Shown one piece after another: positions 11,721 through 20,068 of a stretch of 64,000 nucleotides of DNA; positions within the stretch are counted from its first letter, which is position 1, and every line of letters starts with the position of its first letter. The stretch is taken from assembly GCF_011492945.1 (NCBI RefSeq), contig NZ_CP045119.1, positions 4,030,001 through 4,094,000 of the forward strand. Direction: 5' to 3'. Under the pieces are notes generated by a model. It was not told where the DNA came from. It saw only the letters and a program-made list of their open reading frames with translations, and searched no databases. Made by a program: the position numbers and the translations under genes. The stretch is from Rubrobacter tropicus. GTDB taxonomy: Bacteria; Actinomycetota; Rubrobacteria; Rubrobacterales; Rubrobacteraceae.

Positions 11721-11835
11721 GAGAAGGCTACAGGCTGCAGGTCGCCTCCTTCGGAGGCTCTCAGGTATCAGGGGTGGTTGGCGGAGCAGGGTCCCGAACA
11801 CGCACCCCTGATGCCTGATGCCTGATGCCCGAAAC
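11721..11835. repeat. Family A intergenic hairpin repeat, copy A1
   Basis: The arm CAGGTATCAGGGGTG pairs, with one mismatch, with CACCCCTGATGCCTG about 40 nt further on. TGATGCC is repeated three times at the right end. The left part (GGCTACAGGCTGCAGG) closely matches copy A4 at 38.57 kb. It lies between lemA and htpX. Confidence 0.6.
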
Positions 11836-11913
11836 CTCTCGGAAAGGGGTTCCTCGACCCGCCCGGCGTCCGTCTCTCTTCGCCCGTGGCTTAAAGTCAC
11901 AGGAGGCCTCGCT

Positions 11914-12471
11914 CTAATCGTAGGAGACCGTGACGGACTCCCGCTCGGGCCCCTGGGCCTCGAAGTACTCCTTCTCGGTGAAACCCATGGCCCTCGCGAA
12001 GATCACGGCCGGGAAGCTCTGTATCTTGGTGTTGTAGGAGCCGACCGAGTCGTTGTAGTGCTGCCTGGCGAAGGAGATCTTGTTCTCCGTGGAAGACAGC
12101 TCTTCCTGGAAGTCCACTAGCACCCGGTCGGAGCGGAGCTCGGGGTAACTCTCGGCCACCGCGAAGAGGTTGCCTATGGCCCCCGAGAGCCGCGCTTCTG
12201 ACTGGGCCTGTTCGCCGACGCCCTGGGGCTGCATGGCACGGGAGCGGGCCTGGGTAACCTGTGTCAGGACTTCCTGCTCCTGGCGGAAGTACTTCTTCAC
12301 GCCTTCGAGGAGGTTTGGGATCAGGTCGTAGCGCCGCTTTAGCTGGACGTCTATCTGCCGGTACGCTTCCTCGGTGTCGTTCTTGCGCCGCACGAGCCCG
12401 TTGTAGGTGACGACCGCGAACACCACGACCACCACCAGCACGATTATCAAGATGATCGCCGTTACGCCCAT
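11914..12471 (-). CDS. lemA: LemA family protein
   Basis: The protein has 185 residues with one N-terminal membrane helix (residues 3-23). The long helical LemA domain follows, including RRYDLIPNLLEGVKKY, the polar AVAESYPELRS segment and a C-terminal YNTKIQSFPAVIFARAMGF. LemA proteins are envelope-associated helical bundles of unclear function, often paired with HtpX. The gene is the first of the lemA-htpX unit. A TATAAT hexamer 34 nt upstream of the start suggests its own promoter. Confidence 0.92.
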   Translation of the reverse strand: MGVTAIILIIVLVVVVVFAVVTYNGLVRRKNDTEEAYRQIDVQLKRRYDLIPNLLEGVKKYFRQEQEVLTQVTQARSRAMQPQGVGEQAQSEARLSGAIGNLFAVAESYPELRSDRVLVDFQEELSSTENKISFARQHYNDSVGSYNTKIQSFPAVIFARAMGFTEKEYFEAQGPERESVTVSYD

Positions 12472-12504
12472 CCAGGACCTCCGAAACGAGTGCCTACGAC
12501 GACC

Positions 12505-12510
12505 ATTATA
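12505..12510 (-). promoter_or_regulatory. Probable -10 box of lemA-htpX
   Basis: The minus strand reads TATAAT inside GGATATATAATGG, the most AT-rich point of this spacer and 34 nt upstream of lemA. A clear -35 is not visible. Confidence 0.4.
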
Positions 12511-12530
12511 TATCCACGCGGTTGGATGCT

Positions 12531-12648
12531 TTCGGGTTCGAGGTTCTGGGGTTTTGGGGTTCTAGGTCTTGGGGTTACTGTACAAAGAGGGGTCCCGAGC
12601 TCCCACCCCTCAAAACCTTGATGCCTCAACGCCTCAAAGCCTCCGGTT
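12531..12648. repeat. Family A intergenic hairpin repeat, copy A2
   Basis: The left arm is made of GAGGTTCTGGGGTTTTGGGG-like units. The right arm is CCTCAAAACCTTGATGCCTC and similar, so the whole can fold back on itself. The right arm runs into the next gene and encodes its last residues (EALRR). Confidence 0.55.
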
Positions 12649-13000
12649 CCAAGAACTCCAACCTGTTCCCAAACGGGTCTTCCCCGTAGAATCTGCGCCG
12701 CGGCGCGAGGTCGTCATCCCACCGGACGGCCAGCCCCACAGCCTCCAGCTTGCGGGCCAACTCTTCGAGGGCGGGGACGACGAAAGCCGGGTGCGCCTTC
12801 CTGCTCGCCCGGTAAGGCTCCTCCACCCCGAGGTGCAGTTGCCGCCCGTCCGGAAGGGCGAACCACGCACCGCCGCGGGCCGCGAGCGCCGCGGGTTTCT
12901 CCAGCTCCCGCAAGCCGAGCAGGCCGGAGTAGAACTCGCGTGCCTTTTCTTCCCTGCCGGCGGGCATCGCCACCTGGACGTGATCCAGGGCATCTATCAT
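12626..13000 (-). CDS. VOC-family (glyoxalase/bleomycin-resistance fold) protein
   Basis: A 124-residue single-domain protein with the paired beta-alpha-beta-beta-beta modules of the vicinal oxygen chelate superfamily. It begins with LDHVQVAMPAGREEKAREFY and ends with the typical DPFGNRLEFLEP segment. Possible metal ligands are His7, His56 and a late Glu. Substrate is unknown. Its 3' end lies within a family A repeat, so its last residues derive from repeat DNA. It is divergent from the methyltransferase gene. Confidence 0.8.
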   Translation of the reverse strand: MIDALDHVQVAMPAGREEKAREFYSGLLGLRELEKPAALAARGGAWFALPDGRQLHLGVEEPYRASRKAHPAFVVPALEELARKLEAVGLAVRWDDDLAPRRRFYGEDPFGNRLEFLEPEALRR

Positions 13001-13061
13001 CTCGTCTCCTCCAGAACTGTTCTCCGCCCGCAGGCTATCATGAAAGCCGAAAGGAGCCGCC

Positions 13062-13805
13062 CTGCCAGGATACGATCCTCTAGCCGACCTCTACGATCTC
13101 GAGTACGTCCACGACCATGACGTGCCCTTCTGGCTCGCCCTCGCAGACCGCGAACCCGGTCCCGTCGTCGAGTGGGGCGCCGGAACCGGCCGCATAGCCG
13201 TCCCCCTCGCCGTCGCGGGCCACGAGGTGACCGCTGTCGAAGCATCCGGGACGATGGTCGAGAGGGCCAGGGAGAAAGACGCCTCCGCCAGTTGGGTAGT
13301 CGGCGACATGCGAACGGCGAGGCTTGATCGCCGGCACGGCCTCGCCATCTGCGCCTTCAATTCCTTTCTCTGCCTGCTCTCCGTGGATGATGCGCTGTCT
13401 TTCCTTCGCAACGCGCGAGAGCACCTGGAGCCCGGAGGCCTGCTCGGCATCGAGGTCTCGGCCCTCTCCCCGGAGGAGCTCGTGGACCCGCCCGGCGGCC
13501 CCGCCATCCGTCACGACTTCACCAGGGACTTCCCGGACGGCGGCCGGCTCGACCGCTTCTCCCTCTCGCGCTACGACGCGGCCACCCAACTCATGGAGAT
13601 GCGCCTCTTCTACGAACTCTATAAACCCTCGGGCGCGCTGATCACCCGACGCGCGCACGACCTGACGATAAGGATCACCAACCGCGACGAACTGCTCTTG
13701 ATGCTGCGCCTCGTGGGCTTGGACGTCGAGGCCGTCTACGGCGGGTTCGAGGCGGAACCGTTCACCGCCGAGAGCGATCACCTAATAGTCCTGGCGAGGG
13801 GATAG
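13062..13805 (+). CDS. Class I SAM-dependent methyltransferase
   Basis: The Rossmann methyltransferase motif I is VVEWGAGTGRIAVPLA, with motif II near VTAVEASGTM and the post-motif VGDMRTARL. The frame is open upstream of the first GTG (13122) and reads GYDPLADLYDLEYVHDHDV, the expected N-terminal helix of this family. The real start should therefore lie upstream. The only initiator between the in-frame TGA (13041) and that helix is CTG at 13062, with AAAGGAG 6 nt before it. If CTG is the start the protein has 247 residues. The alternative is a shorter protein from GTG 13122. Substrate is unknown. Confidence 0.8.
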   Translation: MPGYDPLADLYDLEYVHDHDVPFWLALADREPGPVVEWGAGTGRIAVPLAVAGHEVTAVEASGTMVERAREKDASASWVVGDMRTARLDRRHGLAICAFNSFLCLLSVDDALSFLRNAREHLEPGGLLGIEVSALSPEELVDPPGGPAIRHDFTRDFPDGGRLDRFSLSRYDAATQLMEMRLFYELYKPSGALITRRAHDLTIRITNRDELLLMLRLVGLDVEAVYGGFEAEPFTAESDHLIVLARG

Positions 13806-13907
13806 GCTACAAACTACGGCGGGGCCGGAACGCCGCCGCGCCTGCCCCGTCCGCCTCGGCGTCCCGACGCGTGCGAGAGCGCTGATCGACCCGAAGGAGC
13901 CGGGCAC

Positions 13908-13932
13908 GACCTCCACACGGGGAGGTCTCTTT
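13908..13932 (+). terminator. Probable terminator after the methyltransferase
   Basis: GACCTCC (13908-13914) pairs with GGAGGTC (13921-13927) around a 6-nt loop, followed by TCTTT. It is about 100 nt beyond the gene's stop. Confidence 0.45.
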
Positions 13933-14047
13933 CGGGACTTTGTCGCGCACAATGGGCCGATATGTGCAGGCATCCGGCGCCGCGGGGGGCGACCATAAGG
14001 CCGTGTGCGGCGGAAAGTCGCGCCTGGAGATCCTAGAAGGAGAGAAC

Positions 14048-14893
14048 ATGGACAGAGGAAGAGACGCGGACGGGGGCAGGCCGGTGGAGCCGGGGAGGGC
14101 CCGGACGCACGGCAACGACCCGGACGCCGTGGAGACGCACCGGGCGGGAAGCTCGGTCCCCGGCGAGGGCCGGTCCAGGGCCGAAAACCTCGGGCCGAAT
14201 ATCCCCGCCTCCGGGCCGACGGATGGCCGGAGGCACGAGGAAGAGGTCCTCGTCTCCCGCGGGTCCACGGGCACCGGCGGCTCGGGCGCCGGGGTGCGGC
14301 GGTACAGTGGCGACCACGGTGGCGGCGGTGAAGACCTGGCCTCGGCCCGACGAGACAGCATCCGCTGGGGGCCGATCTGGGCGGGCCTGATCACGGCGCT
14401 CACCACCTTCCTCTTGCTGCAGCTCCTCGCCATCGGGCTCGGCCTGGTAGACGTCGGGCCCGGCTCCGACGGCGGCGGTGGCTGGGTGCCCGGTCTTATT
14501 GGCCTGTTCGCCTTCTTCACCGGCGGCGCCGTGGCCGGTATGACGAGCGCCATCAGGGGCCCCGGCTCGGGCCTGTTGAACGGCTTCATGGTGTGGGCCT
14601 TGGGCACGGTGCTGATCCTGCTGCTCTCGGCGCTCGGGTTGGGGCAGCTCTTCGGCGCCCTGGGCAACGTGGCGGGCCAGGTCGGGCCCGGCGCCCTGAG
14701 CGGCGCGGCCCAGAGCGCCCAGGGGGCCGCGCCCAACGTCAGCCCCCAGGAGGCCGAGCAGGCCCTGCAGACCGGGGCCATAGGCGCCTTCTTCGGGCTG
14801 CTGCTCTCGGCGCTGGCGTCCATGTTCGGGGGCCTGCTCGGGGGCAGGAGCCGCGACCCCATAGGCCGGCCAACAGACGCCAGCAGGGACTAG
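14048..14893 (+). CDS. Membrane protein of unknown function with a hydrophilic N-terminal half
   Basis: ATG 14048 has AAGGAGAG just upstream and gives 281 residues. About 110 N-terminal residues are polar, rich in Gly, Arg and Glu, and probably disordered. Four to five hydrophobic segments follow: IWAGLITALTTFLLLQLLAI, the GLIGLFAFFTGGAVAGM region, VWALGTVLILLLSAL and a last IGAFFGLLLSALASMFGG. The layout resembles bacterial proteins with a YrzE-like four-helix domain, but I do not recognise the family firmly. A hairpin follows the stop. Confidence 0.75.
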   Translation: MDRGRDADGGRPVEPGRARTHGNDPDAVETHRAGSSVPGEGRSRAENLGPNIPASGPTDGRRHEEEVLVSRGSTGTGGSGAGVRRYSGDHGGGGEDLASARRDSIRWGPIWAGLITALTTFLLLQLLAIGLGLVDVGPGSDGGGGWVPGLIGLFAFFTGGAVAGMTSAIRGPGSGLLNGFMVWALGTVLILLLSALGLGQLFGALGNVAGQVGPGALSGAAQSAQGAAPNVSPQEAEQALQTGAIGAFFGLLLSALASMFGGLLGGRSRDPIGRPTDASRD

Positions 14894-14923
14894 CCGTTTC
14901 AAGAATCCCCGGACAACGAACGC

Positions 14924-14947
14924 GGGAGCAGGAAGGACCCTGCTCCC
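14924..14947 (+). terminator. Hairpin after the membrane-protein gene
   Basis: GGGAGCAGG and CCTGCTCCC form a perfect 9-bp stem with a 6-nt loop 30 nt after the stop. No T-run follows, so termination is possible but not certain. Confidence 0.45.
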
Positions 14948-15033
14948 AGCGAACAGTTGGAGTCCGGAGGGTTCGTTATTCCTCGCCCATGGGCATACAA
15001 GACGTGTATCTCCGTAGAAGGAGGCGAGAGCGC

Positions 15034-15305
15034 ATGGGCATAAACCGCTGGAGCAGCGCAAGAGGAACGAGGCGGAGGCCAGGGCCGGAGACGAACTCGC
15101 CAAAGACCGGAAGTGGGACGCCTCTTCCCGGCCGCAAGGTTCCGGGGGGCCGGCCGGGGACGAGGAGAAGCGCGACGTCGTCGAGAAGCTCAGGAAGCGC
15201 GAGAGCGATTCTTGGCCCGTCGGGGCGTTTCGAGTCGTCGCGCCCGGCCCGGATCGCCGCTCCGCCTTCCGGCCGCGAACCCGTAGGGGCGTTCGGCGGC
15301 GAGGG
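15034..15305 (+). pseudogene. Small charged-protein gene with an apparent one-base frameshift at its start
   Basis: An ATG at 15034 has AAGGAGG upstream. Its own frame gives low-quality sequence. The next frame, entered one base later, gives HKPLEQRKRNEAEARAGDEL and further charged helical residues with G/C-ending codons. One more G in the GGG at 15036-15038 would yield MGHKPLEQRKRN. That frame then runs, without a stop, into the hydrolase gene at 15306. Either a small gene with a sequence error or decay is present, or the hydrolase has a long N-terminal extension. No family was recognised. Confidence 0.4.
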
Positions 15306-16175
15306 GTGAGCGCTTCCATCGAGGAACACACCATCGAGGTCGGGGGGATGACCACCCGCTACTTCGCCGCGGGCGCCGGCCCGCCCCTGGTGCTGCTCCA
15401 CGGAGACGGCGAGAGCGCCTTCGACTGGTCCTGGACGTTGCCGGCCCTCGCTCGCTCGCGCAGGGTCTACGCGCCCGACCTGCCGGGCTCCGGCGAAAAC
15501 GCGAAGCCCGCCGCCGACTACTCCCCCGCTTTCCTGGAGCGCTTCGCCGCCTCGTTCCTCGACGCCGTGGGGGTGGGGCGGGCCGCCGTGGTCGGCAGCT
15601 CGCTGGGGGGGCTCGTAGCCCTGCGCCTGGCCCTCTCTGAGCCCTCGCGCGTGGGGTCGCTCGTCCTCGTCGCCAGTTCCGGCCTGGGGCGAGCCGTAAA
15701 CCTGGGTCTGTCCTCGCTCATCATACCCGGCTACGGCGACCTGGCGACAGGATGGGCCGGGACGAAGGCCGGCGCCGCCCAGAGGGCACGGTCACGGGCG
15801 CGGCTCCTGTTCGCGCGCCCCGGCCGCGCCCCCAAAGCGTGGATCTCCGAGCAGTACCGGCTGGCGCGGATGCCCGGCTTTTTGGCGGCCCAGCTCGCCG
15901 CCCTGCGCGCAGAACTCGACCCCCTCGGGCAGCGGGAGGTGCTGCTCGACGAGCTCCCCCGCCTGACGATGCCGACGCTCCTCGTGTGGGGGGAGCGCGA
16001 CCGCATCCTCCCCGTCTCGCAGGCGCGGGCCGCGCTAGCGCGCCTGCCGGAGGGTTCGATCGAGATCATTCCCGATTGCGGCCACCTGCCCCAAGTCGAA
16101 TGGCCGGACCGTTTCGTGCGGGCGCTCGACGGGTTTCTGGGGGATGAAGAGACCCGCGATCCCGAGCTCCGCTAA
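15306..16175 (+). CDS. Alpha/beta-hydrolase
   Basis: The 289-residue protein is of the alpha/beta-hydrolase fold. It has the oxyanion HGDG motif, nucleophile elbow GSSLGG, acidic residue in WGERDRILP and catalytic His in CGHLPQVEWP. The cap region is short and arginine-rich. The chosen GTG at 15306 has a weak ribosome site (GAGGG), and the frame is open further upstream, so the N-terminus is uncertain. The SDR gene follows after 25 nt, suggesting co-transcription. Substrate class is unknown. Confidence 0.85.
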   Translation: MSASIEEHTIEVGGMTTRYFAAGAGPPLVLLHGDGESAFDWSWTLPALARSRRVYAPDLPGSGENAKPAADYSPAFLERFAASFLDAVGVGRAAVVGSSLGGLVALRLALSEPSRVGSLVLVASSGLGRAVNLGLSSLIIPGYGDLATGWAGTKAGAAQRARSRARLLFARPGRAPKAWISEQYRLARMPGFLAAQLAALRAELDPLGQREVLLDELPRLTMPTLLVWGERDRILPVSQARAALARLPEGSIEIIPDCGHLPQVEWPDRFVRALDGFLGDEETRDPELR

Positions 16176-16200
16176 GACCACGTCCACGTAGGGAGAGAAG

Positions 16201-17204
16201 ATGACACTAAAGCCGTTGCGGGAACAGGTAGTAGTCGTGATGGGGGCTTCGAGCGGCATAGGCCGGGAGGCGGCCCTCCGCTTCGCCGGGCGGGGCGCGA
16301 AGGTCGTCGTCGCGGCCAGGGGAGAGCCGGGGCTTCACTCGTTGGCGGAGCAGATCCGGGCCGGCGGCGGCGAGGCGACGGCCGTAGTCGCCGACGCGGC
16401 CGAGTTCGACCAGGTCAAGGCGGTGGCGGACCGCGCGGTGGAGGAGTATGGCAGGCTCGACACCTGGGTGCACATAGCCGGCGTCGGGCTGTTCGCCGCC
16501 TTCGAGGACACCACGCCGGAGGAGTTCCGGCGCGTCATAGACGTCAACCTCGTGGGACAGGCCCACGGAGCGATGGCGGCGCTGCCCCACATAAAGCGCG
16601 AGGGACGGGGCGCCCTCATACACATGTCCTCCATGGGGGCGAAGCGCTCGGTCCCGCTCCAGAGCGCCTACTGCGCCTCCAAACACGGCATAGACGGTTT
16701 CCTGGGCGCCCTGCGCGTCGAGCTCGGGCACGAGGGGCTGCCGATCAACGTCACCAGCATAGAGCCCGCCACGACCAACACGCCGTTCTTCGATAAGGCC
16801 CGCACCAAGCTGGGGGTCAAACCGGTCGCCCCGCCCCCGATCTACGCGCCCGGCATCGTCGCCGGCGCCATCCTCCACGCCGCAGAGCACCCGGCCCGCG
16901 ATATCGTGGTCGGGGGCGCCGCAAAGGCCATGATCCTGGGCCAGCGCCTCTCACCCCGGCTGCTGGACGCCTTGATGGAGAGGGGGGCTTTGAGGTCCAC
17001 TACACGGATGAGCCCAAGCCCGAGGACGCTCCGGACAACCTCTACGACTCCCTGGGGGGCTACGAGGCGGTCGAAGGCTCCTTCGGCGACCGCGCCCACC
17101 CCAGTAGCCTCTATACCTGGCTAGAGATGCGTCCGGCGGCGAAGGGTGTCGCGGTCGCTGGAGCGGCATTGGGCGCGCTGGCCTTGCTGCGCGCGAGGTC
17201 GTAG
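16201..17204 (+). CDS. Short-chain dehydrogenase/reductase, C-terminus frameshifted
   Basis: Classical SDR features are present: GASSGIG cofactor loop, NADP-type basic region, HIAGVG, Ser in HMSSMG and YCASK catalytic pair. As sequenced the frame drifts after residue about 261 into an arginine/threonine-rich tail ending at 17124. From 16986 the neighbouring frame continues naturally with GGFEVHYTDEPKPEDAPDNL and SLYTWLEMRPAAKG, ending at TAG 17202-17204 in an alanine/leucine-rich helix. One extra G in the G6 run at 16982-16987 would join the two. The intact length would be about 334 residues. It probably forms an operon with the preceding hydrolase. Confidence 0.82.
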
Positions 17205-17288
17205 GGTCCCAGAAGGTCAGCTGTCTGACAGCGGCTTTCATAAACTTTGAGCCTCTTGCTGGACGGGAGGATAATCTGCTAGGTCGAG

Positions 17289-17460
17289 GTACTCGGAGGC
17301 GCAAGGCTTTGAGGTTCTGGGTTTTTGAGGTTTTTGCTGATGGCTGAAGCCTGGACCTTCGGGGTCATCCTTTCTGCAAGCCGCTGTGAGAGCGGTTTGC
17401 GGAGGTATCGAGCCTACCGCGAGCAGGCATCCGGGTTCTCAGGTCTTTAGGGGCGGAAAC
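17289..17460. repeat. Family A intergenic repeat, copy A3, with a perfect-looking hairpin
   Basis: Units such as GGCTTTGAGGTTCTGGGTTT at 17305 match copies A2, A5 and A6. GCAAGCCGCT pairs with AGCGGTTTGC (one G-T pair) at about 17378-17403 around a 5-nt loop. The segment GAGCGGTTTGCGGAGG is also seen as GAGCGGTTTGTGGAAG in A6. It fills the gap between two converging genes. Confidence 0.5.
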
Positions 17461-17464
17461 CTTC

Positions 17465-18202
17465 CTACTCGAGTTCCTGCCGGTCCACGGGCCGGAGCCT
17501 CGGGACGAAGCGCGGCACGACCTCGCAGTAGCGGCGGTAGGGTTGGCCGAAACGCTGGCGCAACTCGCGTTCTTCGAGGGGGAGTTGGAGGGCGAGTTGG
17601 GCTGCGTAGAGGGCGGCGAGAAGGACGAGGAACCAGTTCGAGGTGAGGAGCGCCGAGCCCAGGATCAGGGCGAAGTCCGTGTCGTAGAGGGGATTCCTCA
17701 CATACCTGTACGGCCCTTCGAGGACGAGCCTCTGCGGGACGTTATTCTCCTCGGCACCGGCTCCAGGCGGGAAGAGAGCCCCGGCGAAGAGCAGCCGTGC
17801 CCACCCCATCTTCGCCACGGCCCACGTCCCGACCAATACGGAGACGAGGGCCAGGATCGCGCCGATCACCCTAACCAACAGCGCCCCGTCCCAGCCCCAA
17901 CCGAGCCACCAAGGCGAGAGCACGAAGAGCAACACCGTGGTCCCGCCCCAGAGCCCGACGACCTCGACCAGATACCACGCCAAGAGACCCCGTCGCCTGA
18001 GCCATCCCCGCCAGAACGAGAGCACCGGATACGTCACCAAATCTATGACGATCATGCCCCCGTAAAACGCCGCCACGAACAGCGGCAACAAGACCCACCG
18101 CCCAAGCAACGCATCCCCGACCACGCAAACCGCGAACGAAGCGGCCCACGACACTGCGGGCACCACGTGCCGCTCGCCGCCAGCTCCGACCCTCACCTCC
18201 AC
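17465..18202 (-). CDS. Isoprenylcysteine carboxyl methyltransferase-like / phospholipid methyltransferase-like membrane protein
   Basis: A 245-residue integral membrane protein with about six hydrophobic segments. The hallmark of the ICMT/PEMT group, GPYRYVRNPLYDTDF, is followed by a final amphipathic region with EERELRQRFGQPYRRYC. These enzymes methylate lipid or prenylated substrates at the membrane using SAM. Bacterial members are mostly uncharacterised. Start GTG/ATG choice is not decisive. A family B repeat lies immediately upstream. Confidence 0.8.
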   Translation of the reverse strand: MEVRVGAGGERHVVPAVSWAASFAVCVVGDALLGRWVLLPLFVAAFYGGMIVIDLVTYPVLSFWRGWLRRRGLLAWYLVEVVGLWGGTTVLLFVLSPWWLGWGWDGALLVRVIGAILALVSVLVGTWAVAKMGWARLLFAGALFPPGAGAEENNVPQRLVLEGPYRYVRNPLYDTDFALILGSALLTSNWFLVLLAALYAAQLALQLPLEERELRQRFGQPYRRYCEVVPRFVPRLRPVDRQELE

Positions 18203-18212
18203 GCGGGCATGT

Positions 18213-18426
18213 TAGCACGCTCGCTTCGCGAGCTTGTCAGCGCGCTGCGGCCTATGGCCTCCGCTCTCGGCACGCTTCGGGCCTACGGCCCTCGCTCTCA
18301 GCCCGTCAGCTTTGTCCGCCGATGACCCGACCCCGTCGCGCGGGAGCTTCTCTCCGACGGCCCCGAACGCTTCGGCCCGGACTAAGGCTGAGAGCGAAGG
18401 CGGAGCCGGAGCGGGCTGATCGCTGA
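18213..18426. repeat. Family B tandem-hairpin repeat, copy B1
   Basis: Three consecutive units of about 30 bp start with (T/C)AGC(A/G)CGCT or a close variant and end with CGCTCT. Each has a different small central palindrome: CTCGCTTCGCGAG, CGGCCTATGGCC and GGGCCTACGGCC. After about 70 bp a partial inverted copy (GGCTGAGAGCGAAGGCGGAG) follows. Flanks are conserved while stems vary, as in REP-like elements. Confidence 0.65.
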
Positions 18427-18447
18427 CGTCGCGGGTCGGGCGCCGGG

Positions 18448-19890
18448 TCATCGCGGGCCGGCGTCTTTGGGCAGACGGAGCAGGACGAGGGCGATGGCGG
18501 CGCCGAGGATGACGCAGCCCGCGCCGGCGAGGAAGGCGGCGTGGTAGCCGGAGTTGAGGGCGGCGCTGGAACCGGCGCCGCCCGTTACGAGGGCCGCGAT
18601 GGCGGCGAGCGCGGCGAGGCCCAAGGCGCCGCCCATCTGCTGGGAGGTGTTCACCAGGCCCGAGGCCAGGCCCGCTTCGTGTTCCGGGACGCCGGCCGTG
18701 GAGGCCAGGATCACGGCCATGAACCCGAACGCCGCCCCGACCCCGAGCACGAGCATCCCCGGCAGGACGTCGAGCAGGAAGCCACCGTCGACCGGCGTCC
18801 TGGCGAAGAGCAGGAGTCCCAGGCCCATCAGGCCCAGGCCCGAGCCTATCGTCGGCTTGATGCCGAAGCGGTTGACCGCCCACGCCGCGGGACCCTGGGA
18901 GATGACCCCGAGGGCTACCGTCGCGGGCAGGTAGGCGATCCCAGTCGCGAGGGAGTCGTAGCCGAGAACCCTCTGCAAGTACAGTGCGCTGAAGAAGAAC
19001 CACCCGACCATCCCGACGACGGCGAGCGCCATGACCACGTTGCTCACGGCGAGGTTGCGCGAACGGGAGAAGACGCCGGGCGGCACCAGCGGCGCCTTGC
19101 TCCGCCGCTCGACGGCGACGAACGAGACCATGAGCGCCGCGGAGAGCAGGAGGAGGAGGGTGGTGAGGGCCGGCGGGTTCTGGGCGGCCCCGACGATGGC
19201 GTAGACGGCCGTCACGATGGAGGCGGTGACGAGGAACGCGCCCGGCAGGTCGAAGCCGCCACGCGTCTCTGGCTTCGGGTCCGGTTCCAGCAGGGGGCCG
19301 CAGAGCGCCAGGGCGACGAGCCCCACGGGACCGTTGACGAAGAAGATCCAGGGCCACCCCATCGTCTGCGTCAGCACGCCGCCGAGCAGGACGCCTATGG
19401 AGGCCCCGCCCGAGACGACGAAGGCCCAGATGCCCATGGCCTTCGCCCTCGACTCGGGCTCCTTGAAAGTGGTGATGATGATCGAGAGCGCGGCCGGGGC
19501 GATGATAGCGCCGCCTATCCCCTGCAAGGCCCTCGCGGCGACGAGCAGCACCTGGGAGCCCGCGAACCCGCAGAGCAGGGAGGCGAAGGTAAAGAGGGCC
19601 AGCCCGAAGACGAAGACCCGCCTGCGCCCGAACAGGTCGCCGGCCCTGCCGCCCAAAAGCAGGAAGCCGCCGAAGGTGAGCAGGTACGCGTTGACCACCC
19701 ACGAGAGCCCGGCCTCCGAGAAACCCAAGGAGCCCTGGATGGCGGGCAGCGCGACGTTCACGATGGTGCCGTCGAGTACGAGCATGAGCTGCGCCGCGCA
19801 CACCAGGTAAAGGGCCAGCCACCGCCGGCCCGTCGGACGCCGCTTCCGGTAGGCTTTTTGTTCGGGTTCGATCACGTTCTCCTCCGCCAT
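18448..19890 (-). CDS. MFS drug exporter of the DHA2 (EmrB/QacA) type
   Basis: The protein has 480 residues with about fourteen hydrophobic segments. Typical DHA2 motifs are visible: motif D1 VLDGTIVNVALPAIQ in helix 1, GGRAGDLFGRRR after helix 2, and the antiporter motif C region near GGASIGVLLGGVL in helix 5. Such pumps export drugs or dyes using the proton gradient. It is co-directional with, but 178 nt from, the RibD-like gene upstream. Substrate is unknown. Confidence 0.9.
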   Translation of the reverse strand: MAEENVIEPEQKAYRKRRPTGRRWLALYLVCAAQLMLVLDGTIVNVALPAIQGSLGFSEAGLSWVVNAYLLTFGGFLLLGGRAGDLFGRRRVFVFGLALFTFASLLCGFAGSQVLLVAARALQGIGGAIIAPAALSIIITTFKEPESRAKAMGIWAFVVSGGASIGVLLGGVLTQTMGWPWIFFVNGPVGLVALALCGPLLEPDPKPETRGGFDLPGAFLVTASIVTAVYAIVGAAQNPPALTTLLLLLSAALMVSFVAVERRSKAPLVPPGVFSRSRNLAVSNVVMALAVVGMVGWFFFSALYLQRVLGYDSLATGIAYLPATVALGVISQGPAAWAVNRFGIKPTIGSGLGLMGLGLLLFARTPVDGGFLLDVLPGMLVLGVGAAFGFMAVILASTAGVPEHEAGLASGLVNTSQQMGGALGLAALAAIAALVTGGAGSSAALNSGYHAAFLAGAGCVILGAAIALVLLRLPKDAGPR

Positions 19891-20068
19891 GCTATGTAAT
19901 GTCCTTCGAAGTCGTTTGACTCTCCGGGTAGTTATAGGCCATCGCCGCGCCGATCCCCTCGTCCAAAAGATGGATTATCGGGTGGAGATGCGGACCCGCA
20001 GGGCGGCTTCTCCGACTCGATCCAGGGCCTCGATGGCCGTCCCGTCGTCTACCGAGTATGGGGCACCC

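Noticed and set aside
18212-19822. Long open frames opposite or overlapping the MFS gene
   Set aside because: They are shadows of a GC-rich gene: arginine/proline-rich products with no family motifs, while the other frame encodes a clear 14-helix exporter.
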